Assembly (NCBI GenBank): GCA_001599755.1
Contig: BCHX01000003.1
Coordinates: 4,127,289 to 4,191,288, forward strand
DNA from: Gliomastix tumulicola
Taxonomy: Eukaryota; Ascomycota; Sordariomycetes; Hypocreales; Bionectriaceae
Length of the DNA: 64,000 nt
Direction of reading: 5' to 3'
In this document: positions 12,511-24,293 of the stretch, piece by piece
Layout: each line of letters begins with the position of its first letter
Numbering within the stretch: the stretch's first letter is position 1
Notes under the pieces: model-generated
Told to the model about the DNA's origin: nothing
Database searches by the model: none
Seen by the model: the letters and a program-made list of their open reading frames with translations, nothing else
Translations under genes and position numbers: made by a program

Positions 12511-15500
12511 TCATGAACTCATCTCCTCCTCACTGCTACCAAGGTTGCTCTCGTGTCCACCGGCGGTGGCAGCTGAACTGCCAGTCACGCGGGTCGTCAT
12601 CTCTGCACTGTTGCTCTTGCTCCGTCCTCTAGCCGAAGTCCCAGCAGCTGCCTCGGCGCTGCTCTGCCTCCGCATAGTAGGCATTCTCTTGCTTTGGGTG
12701 CCGTCCTCGGCGGCGTACATTTTCATGTCTGTCTCATCCTCGGGATCTTCGCCGTCTTCATCGCCACTGGTTAGGTCCACTCCATCGGGGTAGTCGTCCG
12801 AGTGGACAAAATGTGTGGTAGGGCGGGCGACCCCGTCCGACTCGGATTCATCCATAGGGTCTTCAGAAAACTCGTCATAGTCAATAGAAGAGTCGCTGCT
12901 GAAGGGAGGGAAAAACATGGCCGGAGGAGGTAGTCGAACTGGTGTCAGGCGCTTGATACGTCCCGACACGTACTCGATCTCAACCACCGATGTCCGAATC
13001 TCTGAAGATAGAGATGCAACGGGGCCTTGCGAAGACGTTGACATGGATGCCAAACGACTCACAATGCTGTCGGTAATTTCTGCATCCGCATCCTTCGACC
13101 GGAGGCGATGAACACGGCCGCGGCCCATATCATCCTTGGCCCGCTTGGTTGTCACGACGACCATGAAGTGGTCCTCAGGCAACACTCCTCCAAGGCCACA
13201 AGGCTCAAGCGTGTGGACCTTGAGGAACTGCTGTTCGTCGCTCCATTCGAGGTTGAGATCAACCTCGCTAGACTCATCACTTGTGTCCGCCGTTAACTCA
13301 GGCGGGGTATCGTCAGACTCAACCTTGACTGCAATGATGGAGTCAGAGAAGTTGAGTTTGCCATCACTGAGTGGCCTGTACCCGACGTAAGATCCTGAAT
13401 CTGAACGTATAGCCATGGGGCGAGCAAACTGCCCAGGGGGGCTCCGGTTGTTCGCGGTGTTTGGCGAGACTTCGTTCGGATCGCCGGAGAGATCGGTGCA
13501 GAATGGTGCGCCGTTGTAGTAAATAATGGCGCCGTCGTAGCGACGCTTGCGCTTTGTCGACGTTGCGGAGCCCCATCGTGAGTCCTCAACATTACTGTCT
13601 TCGACAGGGCCAAAGGACGATAGCGTCTCGTCCATCGAACTGTGGCCATTGGCCGAGTCTTGATGGACGAAAAGCGGTTTGTAGTGGAAACTCTCGGACG
13701 TCGACATCGAATGTTGCCCTAGCTTCGAGGGGTTTCTACCGGAACTTCCCGACTGGAATTCATCTCCAGTAGAGTGACCAGTCTTCTGCCGTTTCCGCCA
13801 CCCCTCCTTGTTGCCGGAGCCATCCGTATCGATCTCCATGCTCTGGTGACTAGCATCGCTGGAGTTGTCGCTGCTGAATTTGGTACCATCTGTGCCACCC
13901 CGCCATCGAATCTTGCGACCGTCCGGCGAGAGCTGAAACTTTGTGCTCATCTCAGAGACAGCGGCACGAACAAAGTCGGTCGTGACATTGATCATATGCA
14001 ACTGGGCCAGATTGCAGAGCAAGTTCAAATATACCCATCCGTCGGCGTCTGGGTGAACATCTGCAGCTGGCTCAGCGAGAAGCTCAGGAGGCACCAAGCC
14101 AAGATGCTTGATGTATTCGATGTTTTCGGCGGGGACTTGAACGCGGTCGGGATCCAGGTCCTTGAGGCGTGTGGCGCGCTGCTCGGGGGGTGGCGGCATG
14201 GTGGGCGACGGGTTCGCACCACCACTGCTGTTGCCGTTCGATGCTTGATCCTCGGCCGAGCGGGATGATGTGTTGTCTCGCGACCGACTTTTCTTACCAG
14301 ATCCAGAGTCTGGCTGGGGAGGAAGAATCCGAGCTTCACGGACGGGTTCGTTGGCGCCTGGAGGCGGTGGCTCGATGAATACGGGTCCGGCGTGGAGTGA
14401 CGCTCCAGCGGGATTAGCGTTGTAGATGTTCATGTTAGTGTTGGGCGTTGGAGCGCGAGGAGCACTACCACTGGCGGTGTTGGCTAGCCTGTCCTTCTTA
14501 ACATTGAGCTTGCCTGTGAATAGCTGCTCCAGGCGCTTGACCACGTGCTTTCGCTTCTCCTTTTCAGTCATGGACATGTGACGCGGGTAGAGAGCCTCTG
14601 GGATGTCTCGCAGGTAGCTCTCAACTTTCTGCTCGGACGACCTGGAATTGGGCCCCATGCTGGGCCTACCCATGGATGTTCCGGACGAGTGCGCTCCGAC
14701 TGACATGGATGCGTAGGCCGAATCGACTGGTCTGTTGTTTGAGCCAGATGAAGAGGGCGCATTCTTCGACAAGGACCGAGACCCTGAGTGGATGCGGTTT
14801 CGGTGCGAGTGCCTGGATGACGACGACGACTCCTTTCCGCCACGCGAGGTATCAGGCGTACTCTGCAGACTTGAAGCAAAGTCTCGCAGTGTCGCTTCAA
14901 GCTCGCGCTTCTTCCTCTTTGGCAGGCCATGAACTTTGATCTCGAATAACTTGTCCTTGCGAAGCATGTCGGGGCCCTTCTGCTTATATCGACGTAATTC
15001 ATCTTTGAGCTTCTGAATCTCAACAGTCAGGTCGTCGATGACACTCCTATACTCGTCCGCACTGCTGCTTTGCGTCGCTGTGCGCTTATACGTAGCCTGG
15101 TGAGGGCGTGGGAAGTAGGACTTTTCCTCGTTTGATGAGTCGGATTCCCTCTGGAAAAAAGGAGGATCGACTGCTGAGGCGTTAGCTATGCATTCCCATG
15201 ACTTGCCAACTGTTGCATCTCAGCACACATGACATACCATCCATGGCGTGACTATCGAAGGTCGCCGTCGGGTTCTTGTTCGACTGGTCGAACCATTTTT
15301 TAGGATCGCTCTGGCCCGTGTCGTGACTCTCACCGGAAGAATTCCTCCGTGCTGATGATGATGACTTGGACGTTGTGTTCAGTTGGTCGGGCGAGTCTGA
15401 GCCCGCGCTGGCCCGGAGCGACGCATCGCGAGTGGTCCGGCGATTGCCTAGGGAAACTGAATTTTCTGGCGACGTCCGTCTAGGGTATGGCAGCTGCTGA

Positions 15501-15640
15501 ACTTGCGACGGGGGTGTTCCTTGGAACTCGTTTTGAGGGTCGGGCATGGTGCTGGCATATGGTGTGTTTTGGCGGCGTGGTGTGTCGGGGAAATGAGGAG
15601 TTAGATTCGACTCGGTTCGGTGATCCTGGCTGCTAGCCAT
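12511..15640 (-). CDS. frq: Circadian clock protein FREQUENCY
   Basis: FRQ is the negative element of the fungal circadian oscillator. With FRH and casein kinase 1 it phosphorylates and inhibits the White Collar complex that activates frq. The CDS is complement(12511..15173, 15238..15640), 1021 aa, with one 64-bp intron (GTATGT donor). The splice gives HAMDAVDPPFFQRE, matching the family. A coiled coil for FRQ dimerisation spans about residues 174-202 (ADEYRSVIDDL onward). It is followed by the highly conserved block with IKVHGLPKRKKRELEATL, the casein kinase 1 interaction region (QKVESYLRD, RLEQLFTGK), EGWVYLNLLCNLAQLHM-like and GRKIRWRGGTDGTKFSSD segments, basic KRKRRYDGAI, and the FRH-binding side (EPCGLGGVLPEDHF). 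The tail is acidic and PEST-like. ATGs at 15640 and 15547 could give long and short forms. Neurospora FRQ is of similar size (989 aa). Confidence 0.97.
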
Positions 15641-15856
15641 ATATGAAGGTCCCAAAGGCGACCCTATCCTATCCTGGTACCTGTGACGTAGAAAACTGGG
15701 TCAGCCTCGACTGCTGCATACACTGTGTATAGCAATCTTACGCCCTTAGTGCGTCGGCCACTTGTGTTGCCAGGTATTAGTGCCGCTAAACGAATGTGAT
15801 TTTTAGCGGGGACAGAGAGGGAGCTTTGGCTTCTGATTGGCCAAATGATGTAAGGA

Positions 15857-15870
15857 ATCGATCGATCGAT
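15857..15870. promoter_or_regulatory. Candidate proximal light-response element of frq
   Basis: The 14-bp sequence is a tandem run of the tetranucleotide ATCG/GATC and contains two overlapping GATCGA hexamers on either strand. It lies 217 bp upstream of the frq start. GATC-type repeats are the known binding sites of the White Collar GATA-factor complex at frq light-response elements in Neurospora. Assignment is by motif and position only. Confidence 0.55.
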
Positions 15871-17583
15871 GGGGCAATCGCTATATGCTAGACAATTGCC
15901 CGTGTTTTGGCCGCTTGCACTCACCAGAACGGTCGCTCACCTGTGACGAAATGGGACCCTATTGTCGGCCTCGCTTGAATCGAGACTCAGGAAGGGGATC
16001 TCGTTTGGCGTCGCCGATCAGCGTCTTGAATGTCAAACTTCGCTAAGGAGGCGGGATGGCGATGTTAGACAGCGGGGCCGGCTTGTAGGAACTGCCGGCG
16101 TGCGTTCGGGGGGAGAAGCAGTGGAATTTCAACGGTCGGTCGGGTCACCCGTCTCCTTTTTTCGTCGCGGAATGTTCTCGGCCTTGCCGTTTGGCGTGCA
16201 GCAGGCCTGCAACCCCCGGGGCCAGCACAGCACCACTGTGCTCAGACTGATTTGTTAAATTGCTGTACTGGTTGCTCTCGCGACGATTTCAATATCTGAC
16301 AGTTCTAGGGCGTTCTTTTGGCGTCGCTCAAAGGCTGATCACCTGTTGTCGCTGCGCACCGTCTCGTTTGTGACTGCTGCGTGCCTTTCTGTCGCAGCAC
16401 CGATTGAGCCGATTGAGCGTCGTCGTCGCCGCGCTGTGCGGATGCGTTGGCTTGGTGCGCGACTGCTGGTCGGAAGAATTAGAATACTATTTATTGTGTG
16501 TAGAATCGTATCATGCACCGCCTGATAGGCGTCAGGAAAGGTCCCTAGGGTTGGGGGGGGAGCTGTGACTGTGCGGGTGCGCGAGTGTGCGAGTAGAGCA
16601 AGGATGGAAAGAAGGGAGAAATTGAGAGGCAAGCACGAAGGCTTAAGAAATGTCGCCAATCTTCCGTGCTTGGCCTGGGAGCAGGTGGACAGAACAGGGA
16701 CTGGGAGTGCAGTGACTTGCGCCTGGGCACCGTAGGCCTGGTGGCTCCAGTAACGTTGGTTTACCGAGGGGGTGAGTGTGTGCTCAGCGGCGGGCATACC
16801 TAGGGGGATGGGGGAGGGCGTGGTTTTCCCACCCTCTGCTCAATTTCTGTCTGTGCCTGGAGCTTGCTTCGTGTCTACAGAACCGGGTTCACGTGATGTC
16901 GTCTGGTGAGTGACACCCCCTGGTCAGAATGAAGTCCAGAGCTGGGGAGGATCGTGTGGGCCTGGGCGGCAGTCTGGCGAGGGCAGCAAAAGGATGTTGT
17001 AGAGCTTGGGAATTCAGAAAGCTGTAAAAGGAATCGGCTGGGGCATAGTGAAGTTTTGTTCTAATGCCCATGCAGGCGAGCGAAACATGACATCGGGATG
17101 GTTCTCTGACCACTGATTGCACCGATTCCCACGACCATGCAAGGTCACAGGAATCGGCGCCAAAAGTCATGCCAACGGGAAGGGTTGTCCCACCCTCAGC
17201 CGCCTGATTGGGAAACGGGCGGGTCACTAGGTGTGGACTTGGCATCCACATCGTGTCAATCTAGCATTCCCACTGTCTGGGGGGTGCGCGTACAGCGCCA
17301 CCTTTTCAGACTGTTATGCTCTAGCTGCTGTTGGTGAGAGACGCCCAATCCCAAGGGTCGTGCAGCTTTCTGTAGAATGTCGAGTCTCCCACAAGCTGCA
17401 CATAACGTTACCGACAGCGACCATTTGGGACGCACATTCGCCTCCCTCCGCGTGGATAGTTGTCGTATCGTCAGCAGCAAATTTGTGCCCATCTGCGTGC
17501 CAGGCCAATAACGTTGCCCTGAGCGCCCTCTTTCAGGGCCCTCCGCTTTTCTTACCCCCAGCAGCCTTCCTACCGTCCAGACC

Positions 17584-17612
17584 GCCGATCAGGGTTTTGC
17601 CTGATCATCGGC
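17584..17612. repeat. Inverted repeat with GATCA half-sites upstream of frq
   Basis: GCCGATCAGG is followed after 6 bases by CCTGATCATCGGC, an imperfect hairpin with a 3-base bulge. It carries two GATCA cores and lies 1.94 kb upstream of the frq start. It could be a White Collar site or a transcript hairpin; neither is shown by sequence alone. Confidence 0.4.
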
Positions 17613-17835
17613 GCCAGAGAGTTTTCACCTCTGCTAGCTGATTCATCGGCTGTGCCATGGGTGATCCCCTCTAAACATTAGTACAAATGTATGAGCTCCC
17701 TCCCTTCTCCTCTCCCTTGATTTCGGGCTCATGGGACTAGAACAAACGAGCGTGCGACAGCTGACGGCCAGCCTGAACCCTGCTGAGACAAGCACAATGG
17801 TCTAGACTCGCATCGAATAACTCGGCCCTGGTGGG

Positions 17836-17860
17836 CGATCAGTGGTAGCGCCCATCATCG
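17836..17860. promoter_or_regulatory. Candidate Clock-box-like element of frq
   Basis: Two CGAT-type half-sites, CGATC at 17836-17840 and ATCG at 17857-17860, flank a GC-rich spacer containing AGCGCC. On the frq strand this reads as GATG, then GGCGCT, then GATCG. The arrangement resembles the paired GAT half-sites of the Neurospora Clock box. It lies 2.2 kb upstream of the frq start, in the range expected for a distal element. Confidence 0.35.
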
Positions 17861-18061
17861 AAATTCGGCACACCGTCAGCAACCGACACACGCGCTAGTC
17901 CCAGAGAGTGTTTTTCACTGGCATCGAAGCCCGCGAGACGCATCGACACTTTGATGCCGCTACTCTCGGTTGGGTGTCACTCCGTCCCTAGCTGCATCCC
18001 TCCCATCCCTAATGGCTTATAAACAAGTTTTGCTGGGAGAACGCTCCCCATAAAATCCAGG

Positions 18062-18069
18062 TATATAAG
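18062..18069 (+). promoter_or_regulatory. TATA-like box in the frq upstream region
   Basis: TATATAAG at this position, on the plus strand and pointing away from frq, is a good core-promoter match. The nearest open frame with an ATG begins at 18298 and has no recognisable product. A divergent non-coding transcript is possible but unproven. Confidence 0.25.
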
Positions 18070-20932
18070 ACGTGGAGTAATGGCCGACGGTGACGCAAGG
18101 GAGGGACCGTGTGGATGGATGGGTACGTCTTCCATCCGCATTTCCCCAGGGGAATCCGAGGTCCCAGGTTCATCACCACACCAACATGAACATGAGCTAT
18201 TGACTTGACACAGTTCTACGGGAAAATATCCCTAGCCCTAATCATACATTGTCTTTATGTGTTACATCTCCTACCCCCTCTCCTGTCCTTGGTGACGATG
18301 TGGTGGAGAGTGCCACTTTTGACGGTCGCTAATCACAGAGGAAAGCTTGAATTGAGTTCTTCGGATTCGCACCAAGATCTCTTACATGGGGAACAGAAAA
18401 GGGAAGATTCGGGGCAGAGGATTTCGGCCTGTCGTTATCACGGAACATATGTGCACGATCGGGAGACCGCGCATGTTGCAGGATCAAAGGACCCATTGCA
18501 CGCCCGCGACGATCAGTCGACAAGCAGACTTCCCCTGGTAGCACGGCGATTTGCCACCCGATCTCGTCTATTCTCGACCGGCAAGAGGGCAAGCGAGGGC
18601 AAGGTGTTCTCGGGACGAACACCGCGGACGGAGCAGGCCAAGACTCTGTGCGAGCCTCCAGAGGTGCATCCAGATCTGACGTCCGGCGACGGATCCAAGA
18701 TACTGTGCAGGAGCTAGGATCCGTCAACCGGCAAGTTCCTTAGTGACTGGGCTGGCTCCCGATCGCTGCGAGACGCGCCAGTAGTCCAGATCGCTGAGTG
18801 GTGACTGGCTACCTGGCGCAGCCCATCAACAAAGAACATCATGTGGCTGAGACCCTGATGGGTCCCGTTCTCTTGCCCGGATCTTGGACCCTGAAATCTT
18901 GCCTGGACCCTTATTTGCTGGGACCCCCTCCCCCTGCTATGCCCGCGTGCTAGTGCCGCGGCCTCCCAACAAGTCCCAAAGGCAATCTCACTGAGGCGCG
19001 CTGCCGGGGGTGGGAGATGGCGGGGCTGGTTGGCTGGGCGGCTTCTCGAAGCCAGCGATCAATCGCAAGCTACGTCAGATCCTTTCCCATCCCGGACCTG
19101 CCTGCTTGCTTATGGGCACTCCCTCAGGAGGGGGAGTGCGCACTAGGCGCTTAGGGCCAGATATGCCAGCCCAAAGCGCGGCCTGGACATCCTTCTTGCT
19201 CACGCGGGCAACCTGCATGGCAGCCTGCAGGAGGCGAGGAGCATAGAGTCCGGGGCCGCGGGTTAGGAGGGTAGATGAGGCCTTCGTGCGATTGCCATCT
19301 TCCCTTTGCATGACAGGAGCATGGCCTGGTTCTCCGTGGGACGAAGTGCGTTTCTGCTGCTGAGATTTCGCCTTCCTAGCGGCAGGGCTCCTTCGGCTCG
19401 ACCGCTTGCCTGTCCCGTTATCCTTCTCCTTCGCGGTGGCACTGGTTTAACTTGGAGCAGGAGTTGCATGGCTGTTCGAGCCTTTGGCGCCACCCTGATT
19501 GCAGGGTCCAAGGGACTCCATGGCATTCTTCCTAATCCGCATCTTGCCTCCATGGGAATGCTCATTGACTCCACCGAGAGCTCCAGCTGGCTGATGACTC
19601 AAGCCTAACGAATGGCACAAGCTGTGGGGGTGTGATTGCAGACACAGACCCTTTGGCATATGCCCGGAAGTACACACGCTCTCGGTGGACCTGCCCTATG
19701 AGATGCCTTGGAAAGGAAGAAAGGAGGTCAAGGCTTGCAGCAGAAGCTTCAAGGGTTCCAAGGTTCTTTTCCCGCCCCCAACGATAGAGCAATTCCGCGG
19801 AGTGGTGACTTGGCTCGATGCGCCCCGCACTTTACGAAGCTGCACGCATAGAGCACTGTCACCTGCTTTGTCTGTGCATGATTGATTTGGCGGTTTTACT
19901 GAAATTCAGACCCGAGAGAGGCACTGAATGGCGTCTGATGTGACTAAGCCACAATATTGATTTAATAATACGCAGGATGGGCGGCGTGAGGTTTGGAGGG
20001 AGGCTTTCGGCATCATGAGTGCATGAGGAATCGGCGAATGAGATGCAGTGGCGGCGGGTGGCAAAGTGGGGCGCCTTTTCTCAGCTTTTTGAATATTCCT
20101 GCTCTTGGCAAGCTCCGTGTGAAGGATTCAGACCTGCCTTTGTGGCGACGTGTGCTACTATAGGGGTGAGGGAAAAAACTAATAATAACTAAATGATTGT
20201 TGCTGTATGGCCCCAGGCCTCAGGTGTGTGTGGGTGGCCTCAGACAGACACAAGACTTGGTCACCTGGTCCCATGATAAGGGGGTGCATGAGGTGCATAT
20301 GTACCCTCTGGGGTGTGCAGACGGAGACAAAGAGCCCGATAGAAGATGGAAACTCGTGGAAGCACCTCAGACCTGGCGCCCCACCAATGACATCATATGC
20401 ATGAATGCCCTATCAACCCTCCCCCGTTACTTGCATGCAACTAATCCCGTACGACCTCATTCGGGGTTGATATCCTAGGCCGCACCCCGCCAAAGAGGCA
20501 ACGGGAACTAACAGTCAGAGTCATGGACAACGACGACGAAGTCCGACATCAAAATCCAAGACAGCTTGAGCCCGCTCCCGCAAAACCAGCCCGGAACATC
20601 TTTAGCACTGCCCGCCGACTCAGAGGACGGGTCGGGGTAGTGGACCTCTCTGGATATATGCGCGCCAACAAAATAGGCTGAACTCGCCGCGTGCGGGAGA
20701 GCTGTCCCAGTTCCCACATGAGTCTTCTCCCACCTTCGGGGAGCCGCGCCCATAAGATGCCCCGACACCTCTGGCATCGAGCCCGCGAGTAGAAAAACCG
20801 GTATCCCGAAGCAAGGCTAGCGGAGGTGAGGGGTTACAGGCAAAATTGCCTCGCCCCGTAGTTCCGACGAAAGCACCAGTGCTCGGGAGGGACGTTAGCG
20901 TGTGATGTAACTTGCTGGCAGGTAGGTTGGTT

Positions 20933-20938
20933 TATAAA
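20933..20938 (+). promoter_or_regulatory. TATA box of the mutarotase gene
   Basis: TATAAA lies 116 bp before the ATG of the mutarotase gene, an ordinary distance for a fungal core promoter with a short leader. Confidence 0.5.
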
Positions 20939-21053
20939 ACCGATCCCATCGAAGCTCAGAGTCGGTTTCGTCATCTTTTGTCTGGCACAGTCCCTCTACC
21001 ATTCTTCTCTTTTCATCATCATAATAGATCATAGCTTCAGGCGCGATTTGACA

Positions 21054-22076
21054 ATGGCATCTGACGCCCCTATCGCCTTTCTGCCCTTCGGGGCCACCAT
21101 CCAGACCTTCAAGGTCAAGGGTATCAACATCGTCCAGGGCTTCGACACGCAGGAGCAGTACGCGAAGTACAACGGTCCCTACTTCGGTGAGACCATCGGC
21201 CGCGTCGCCAACCGCATCAGCGGCGCCCAGGTCGACAACCTGTCCAGCAAGGCCTGGCCCCTCCTCAACAACGACCGCGGGAACACGCTTCACGGCGGAG
21301 CCACCGGCTGGGGCAAGCGCATCTGGTCTGGGCCGAAGCCCGTCGGTCTGCGCGAGGTGCCAGGCGTCACGGGCCTCCAGGGCGGCGAGAGCGTCGAGTT
21401 TACGCTCGTCAGCGAGGACGGCGATGAGGGCTTCCCGGGCAAGGTCGAGGTGAAGGTTGTATATACGAGCGGGACGGTGACCAATGAGGCCGGCAAGGAG
21501 GTGCTTGTGCTAGGGATCGATTACGAGGCGACGCTGGTCGAGGGTGAGGAGACGGCCATCAACATGACGAACCACTCATACTTCAACCTCTCGGGCGAGC
21601 CGACCATCGACGGTACGGATGTCACCCTTGCGACGAACCTGCACCTGCCCGTCAACGACATCGCCATCCCGACCGGCGGACCCGAGCCCTTCTCCTTCGA
21701 CACCTCCAAGACCTTCCATCTCACGGCCACGGAGCCCTTCGTCGACCACTGCTTTGTCGTCGCCACCGAGCCGGGCAGCATCCCGCTTGACACGCGCAGC
21801 TCCCCGCTCCGTGTCAACCTCGCCGCGCACCACCCGGGCACGGGCATCCACCTCGAGGTCCTGAGCACCGAGCCCGCGTTCCAGTTCTACACGGGCGACG
21901 GCACCGACGTGCCCGCCGTCGACGGCCTCCCGGCCCGTGGCGCCCGTGCTGGTTTCTGCCTCGAGCCGAGTCGCTGGGTGAATGCGCCCAACGTGCCCGA
22001 GTGGAGGAGCCAGACGCTGTTGAAGAAGGGCGAGACGTATGGTGCTAGGATTGTGTACAAGGGCTGGTCTGACTAG
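21054..22076 (+). CDS. Aldose 1-epimerase (galactose mutarotase)
   Basis: Interconverts the alpha and beta anomers of galactose, glucose and related sugars, feeding the Leloir pathway. Intronless, 340 aa, the full length of a stand-alone mutarotase rather than the fused Gal10 form of yeast. The sequence shows the N-terminal GETIGRVANRI block, the NTLHGG histidine (H80), the catalytic acid histidine in NHSYFNLSG (H174) and the C-terminal catalytic base in CLEPSRW (E304). There is no signal peptide, so the enzyme should be cytosolic. A TATAAA box lies 116 bp upstream. The substrate range within the family cannot be read from sequence. Confidence 0.92.
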   Translation: MASDAPIAFLPFGATIQTFKVKGINIVQGFDTQEQYAKYNGPYFGETIGRVANRISGAQVDNLSSKAWPLLNNDRGNTLHGGATGWGKRIWSGPKPVGLREVPGVTGLQGGESVEFTLVSEDGDEGFPGKVEVKVVYTSGTVTNEAGKEVLVLGIDYEATLVEGEETAINMTNHSYFNLSGEPTIDGTDVTLATNLHLPVNDIAIPTGGPEPFSFDTSKTFHLTATEPFVDHCFVVATEPGSIPLDTRSSPLRVNLAAHHPGTGIHLEVLSTEPAFQFYTGDGTDVPAVDGLPARGARAGFCLEPSRWVNAPNVPEWRSQTLLKKGETYGARIVYKGWSD

Positions 22077-22360
22077 ACGGCTGGAGGGGCTTGATTCCCT
22101 GGCAAGGCCTTAGTTCTTTTCACGCTTTGCTCTGTGATTTGGTCAATATGAAAGAAACGATTTGACAGGTGTAACGTGCTTCGTGATTCGTGTCTTGAGA
22201 CAATTGGTATCATGAAAATCAGTCCTCCGCCACCGTCCCAGACTCATGCCCAGCAATTTTGATGCGCCGCCCTCCCTAATGCTACAATGATGATATATCC
22301 GAGTTTGGAATAAGAATTGGGAAAACAAACACAGCTTTGCTCTTCGAGCATCACCTGCTT

Positions 22361-23747
22361 TCAGTCAGAATCACTATCATCGCCCAAGAATGCCAGATCT
22401 GCCCTCGCTCTCCGCTTCGCAGCAACGGCTGTCTCCTCATCGTCGTCATCGTTACCAGCCCTGACGCCACTATCCTTGTCGTCGTCCTCCTCTTCACTGT
22501 CCGTGTCGACCTTCATGCTCTTCGTCTTGGCCTTGTTCCGGCTTGCTCTGCCGCTGGTACCCCATAGCGAGTCCATGTCCTGCGCCGCCTCGACCTCGGC
22601 GAGTAATTCCCTACTCTCCTTGATCTCTCTAGCCTTCGACTCTGAGAAGCGGCCGTCCATTCCAATGTCGGCGAGCATCTTCTTGAGGTGGCGGATCTTG
22701 GCGCGGTCGTCGTCGCCGTAGCGCTTCAGCTCGTTATGCCAGAGCTTGCGCACGCCGCACTTGACGAGCTGGCCCTGGAGTTTCTTGATCTCGGCTTCTT
22801 TGGGGTCGTCTGGCGGGGGTGCGGCCGACTTCTTCGCTGCGCCTGAGGACTTCGCTGGCTTTGATTTCGGCTCTTTCTTAACAGGGCCCTTCTTCTTGCC
22901 TTTTGGTACCGGAGGTTCGTCAATAACGTCTGAATATTCATCTTCCTCGTCGACAGCAGGCTTCGATTCTTCTTCGTCCTTAACATCCCCTAGCGAGAGC
23001 TTGACGTCTTCCTCGGACGGCCTGCGCTTCTTCACCGTGGTCTTGTCTTCCTCGTCGCTGCTCTCCGATTTCATGGGAACATCCTTCAGGTCTTCATCCT
23101 CGGACGCTTCTTGTTTGCGCTTCGCGTCGGGAGAGGGGCTCATCTTAATATCGTCGTCCTCTTCGTCAGACACCACCCTGCCGCGGCCCTGCTTGCGCCG
23201 GGGTTTGGCGTCTTCCTCGTCGGAGCTATCCGTCTTAATCTTGCCCCTTGACTTGGGCGTCTTCTTTTTGGGCTTCTTCTCCTCCTCTTCGCTCATGTCG
23301 AAGTCGCTTGATTCCTCCTTGTAGCTCTTAGATGCTCGTTTCTGTCGTTTCGGCGGAGGTGACAATTCGGATTCGGACGACAGTCGTTTAGCCTTTGCGC
23401 CATTCTTCTTTGCATTTGTTTTGACGTCCTCCTCATCGGCCGATTCTTGCTTCGTCTCCGGCCGCCAGCCGTCGAGCAGTTTCTCCTGGACGATTAGTTA
23501 GTCGCGATTCGTCGCGTGCGAATCCAGAGAACATTGAGAATGCGCCAACACATACCACATGTTCCTTGATGAGGTCTTTGCTGCTCTGCTTCCACGCAGC
23601 GCCAGAAAAGAAACCTGGTTCGAGGCCGAGGTTGGTCTCGGCCTGCTTGCGCACCTTGTTGACGGTTGTTGCGTCGGGTTCGGAGTTGAAGACCTGGACT
23701 GTCGCGTCGACGAGGGCAGACTTGAGTTTCTTGGTGTTGGGCGCCAT
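22361..23747 (-). CDS. HIRIP3-like nuclear protein, putative histone chaperone
   Basis: The CDS is complement(22361..23485, 23556..23747), 438 aa, with a 70-bp phase-0 intron. The N-terminal ~65 residues form a small helical DEK-C-like domain. The middle is a long run of acidic patches and lysine-rich blocks (SSDEED, KKPKKK), typical of disordered chromatin proteins. The C-terminal conserved part (CGVRKLWHNELKRY, then RHLKKMLADIGM, then SKAREIKESREL) matches the HIRA-interacting protein 3 family. The human member binds H2A and H2A.Z and interacts with the HIRA histone chaperone. The final ~70 residues are again acidic (DTDSEEEDDDKD). Function as a chromatin or histone-handling factor is inferred from the family. 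Confidence 0.75.
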
Positions 23748-24293
23748 GGCTCCTTTCCCTCTGGGATTATGTCTTATTGAATCAATGGGCTTGTTTCATT
23801 GGGATAACGAGTGTTGGAAGCGATACAACCGTGGGAGCTGCGTGCGGCGCGTGATGTGGGCTGTTGCGAGAGACGCGACAATCGAGAGGCGATCGTCGAG
23901 ATCCCTGTCAAATGGGAGGAGATGGGAGCTGAGACCCGTGACCAATCAGGAGGCCCACTGAGGGGAGCTTGGAGCTGGACCTGAGATGCCTCCGTACCTC
24001 GAGGCGAGGGTCTCTAGGAAAAGAAGACTGGATGTGACAACTGAATCTGGTTGTATGATGCTTCACACATAGCATGAAGAATATACGTAAAACTGTGACA
24101 TGCACATTTTCAAGGGAAGCGTTCGCGTGAAGGTTGCCGAAGGACGGTGAGAACTGGAAGCTTGGAAGCCTCGGTACCTCAGGTTTCGGTGGCGTTAGCG
24201 CTTCCTCCCCTGATAGTTTTGGTTTGCAGGCGCTGACGTCTCTTCACCATTTCACCTGCCAACCACCGTTTTCGACACCTCGAATCCGCAATC
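23748..24293. other. Divergent promoter region between the HIRIP3-like gene and MDM35
   Basis: 546 bp between the starts of two divergent genes. It should contain both promoters. No clear TATA box or other gene was recognised. Confidence 0.5.

Larger units (their letters stand above)
15641..21053. other. 5.4-kb region without a recognised gene, upstream of frq
   Basis: This is the longest gene-free stretch in the window. It should hold the frq promoter and long 5' leader on the left and the mutarotase promoter on the right. Open frames up to about 170 codons occur on both strands, but they mostly lack a good ATG, overlap each other and show no domain. No tRNA boxes, rRNA or transposon ends were seen. 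Candidate regulatory sites inside it are listed separately. Long non-coding or antisense transcripts, known at frq in Neurospora, cannot be judged from sequence. Confidence 0.55.

Noticed and set aside
18298..18717. Open frame of about 140 codons downstream of a TATA-like box in the frq upstream region
   Set aside because: No domain and ordinary base composition, with an overlapping open frame on the other strand; TATA match alone is weak.
20833..20861. Hairpin-like AGGCAA-AA-TTGCCT with GC flanks, considered as part of a tRNA
   Set aside because: No A-box or B-box at proper spacing and no cloverleaf can be drawn; only a short palindrome.
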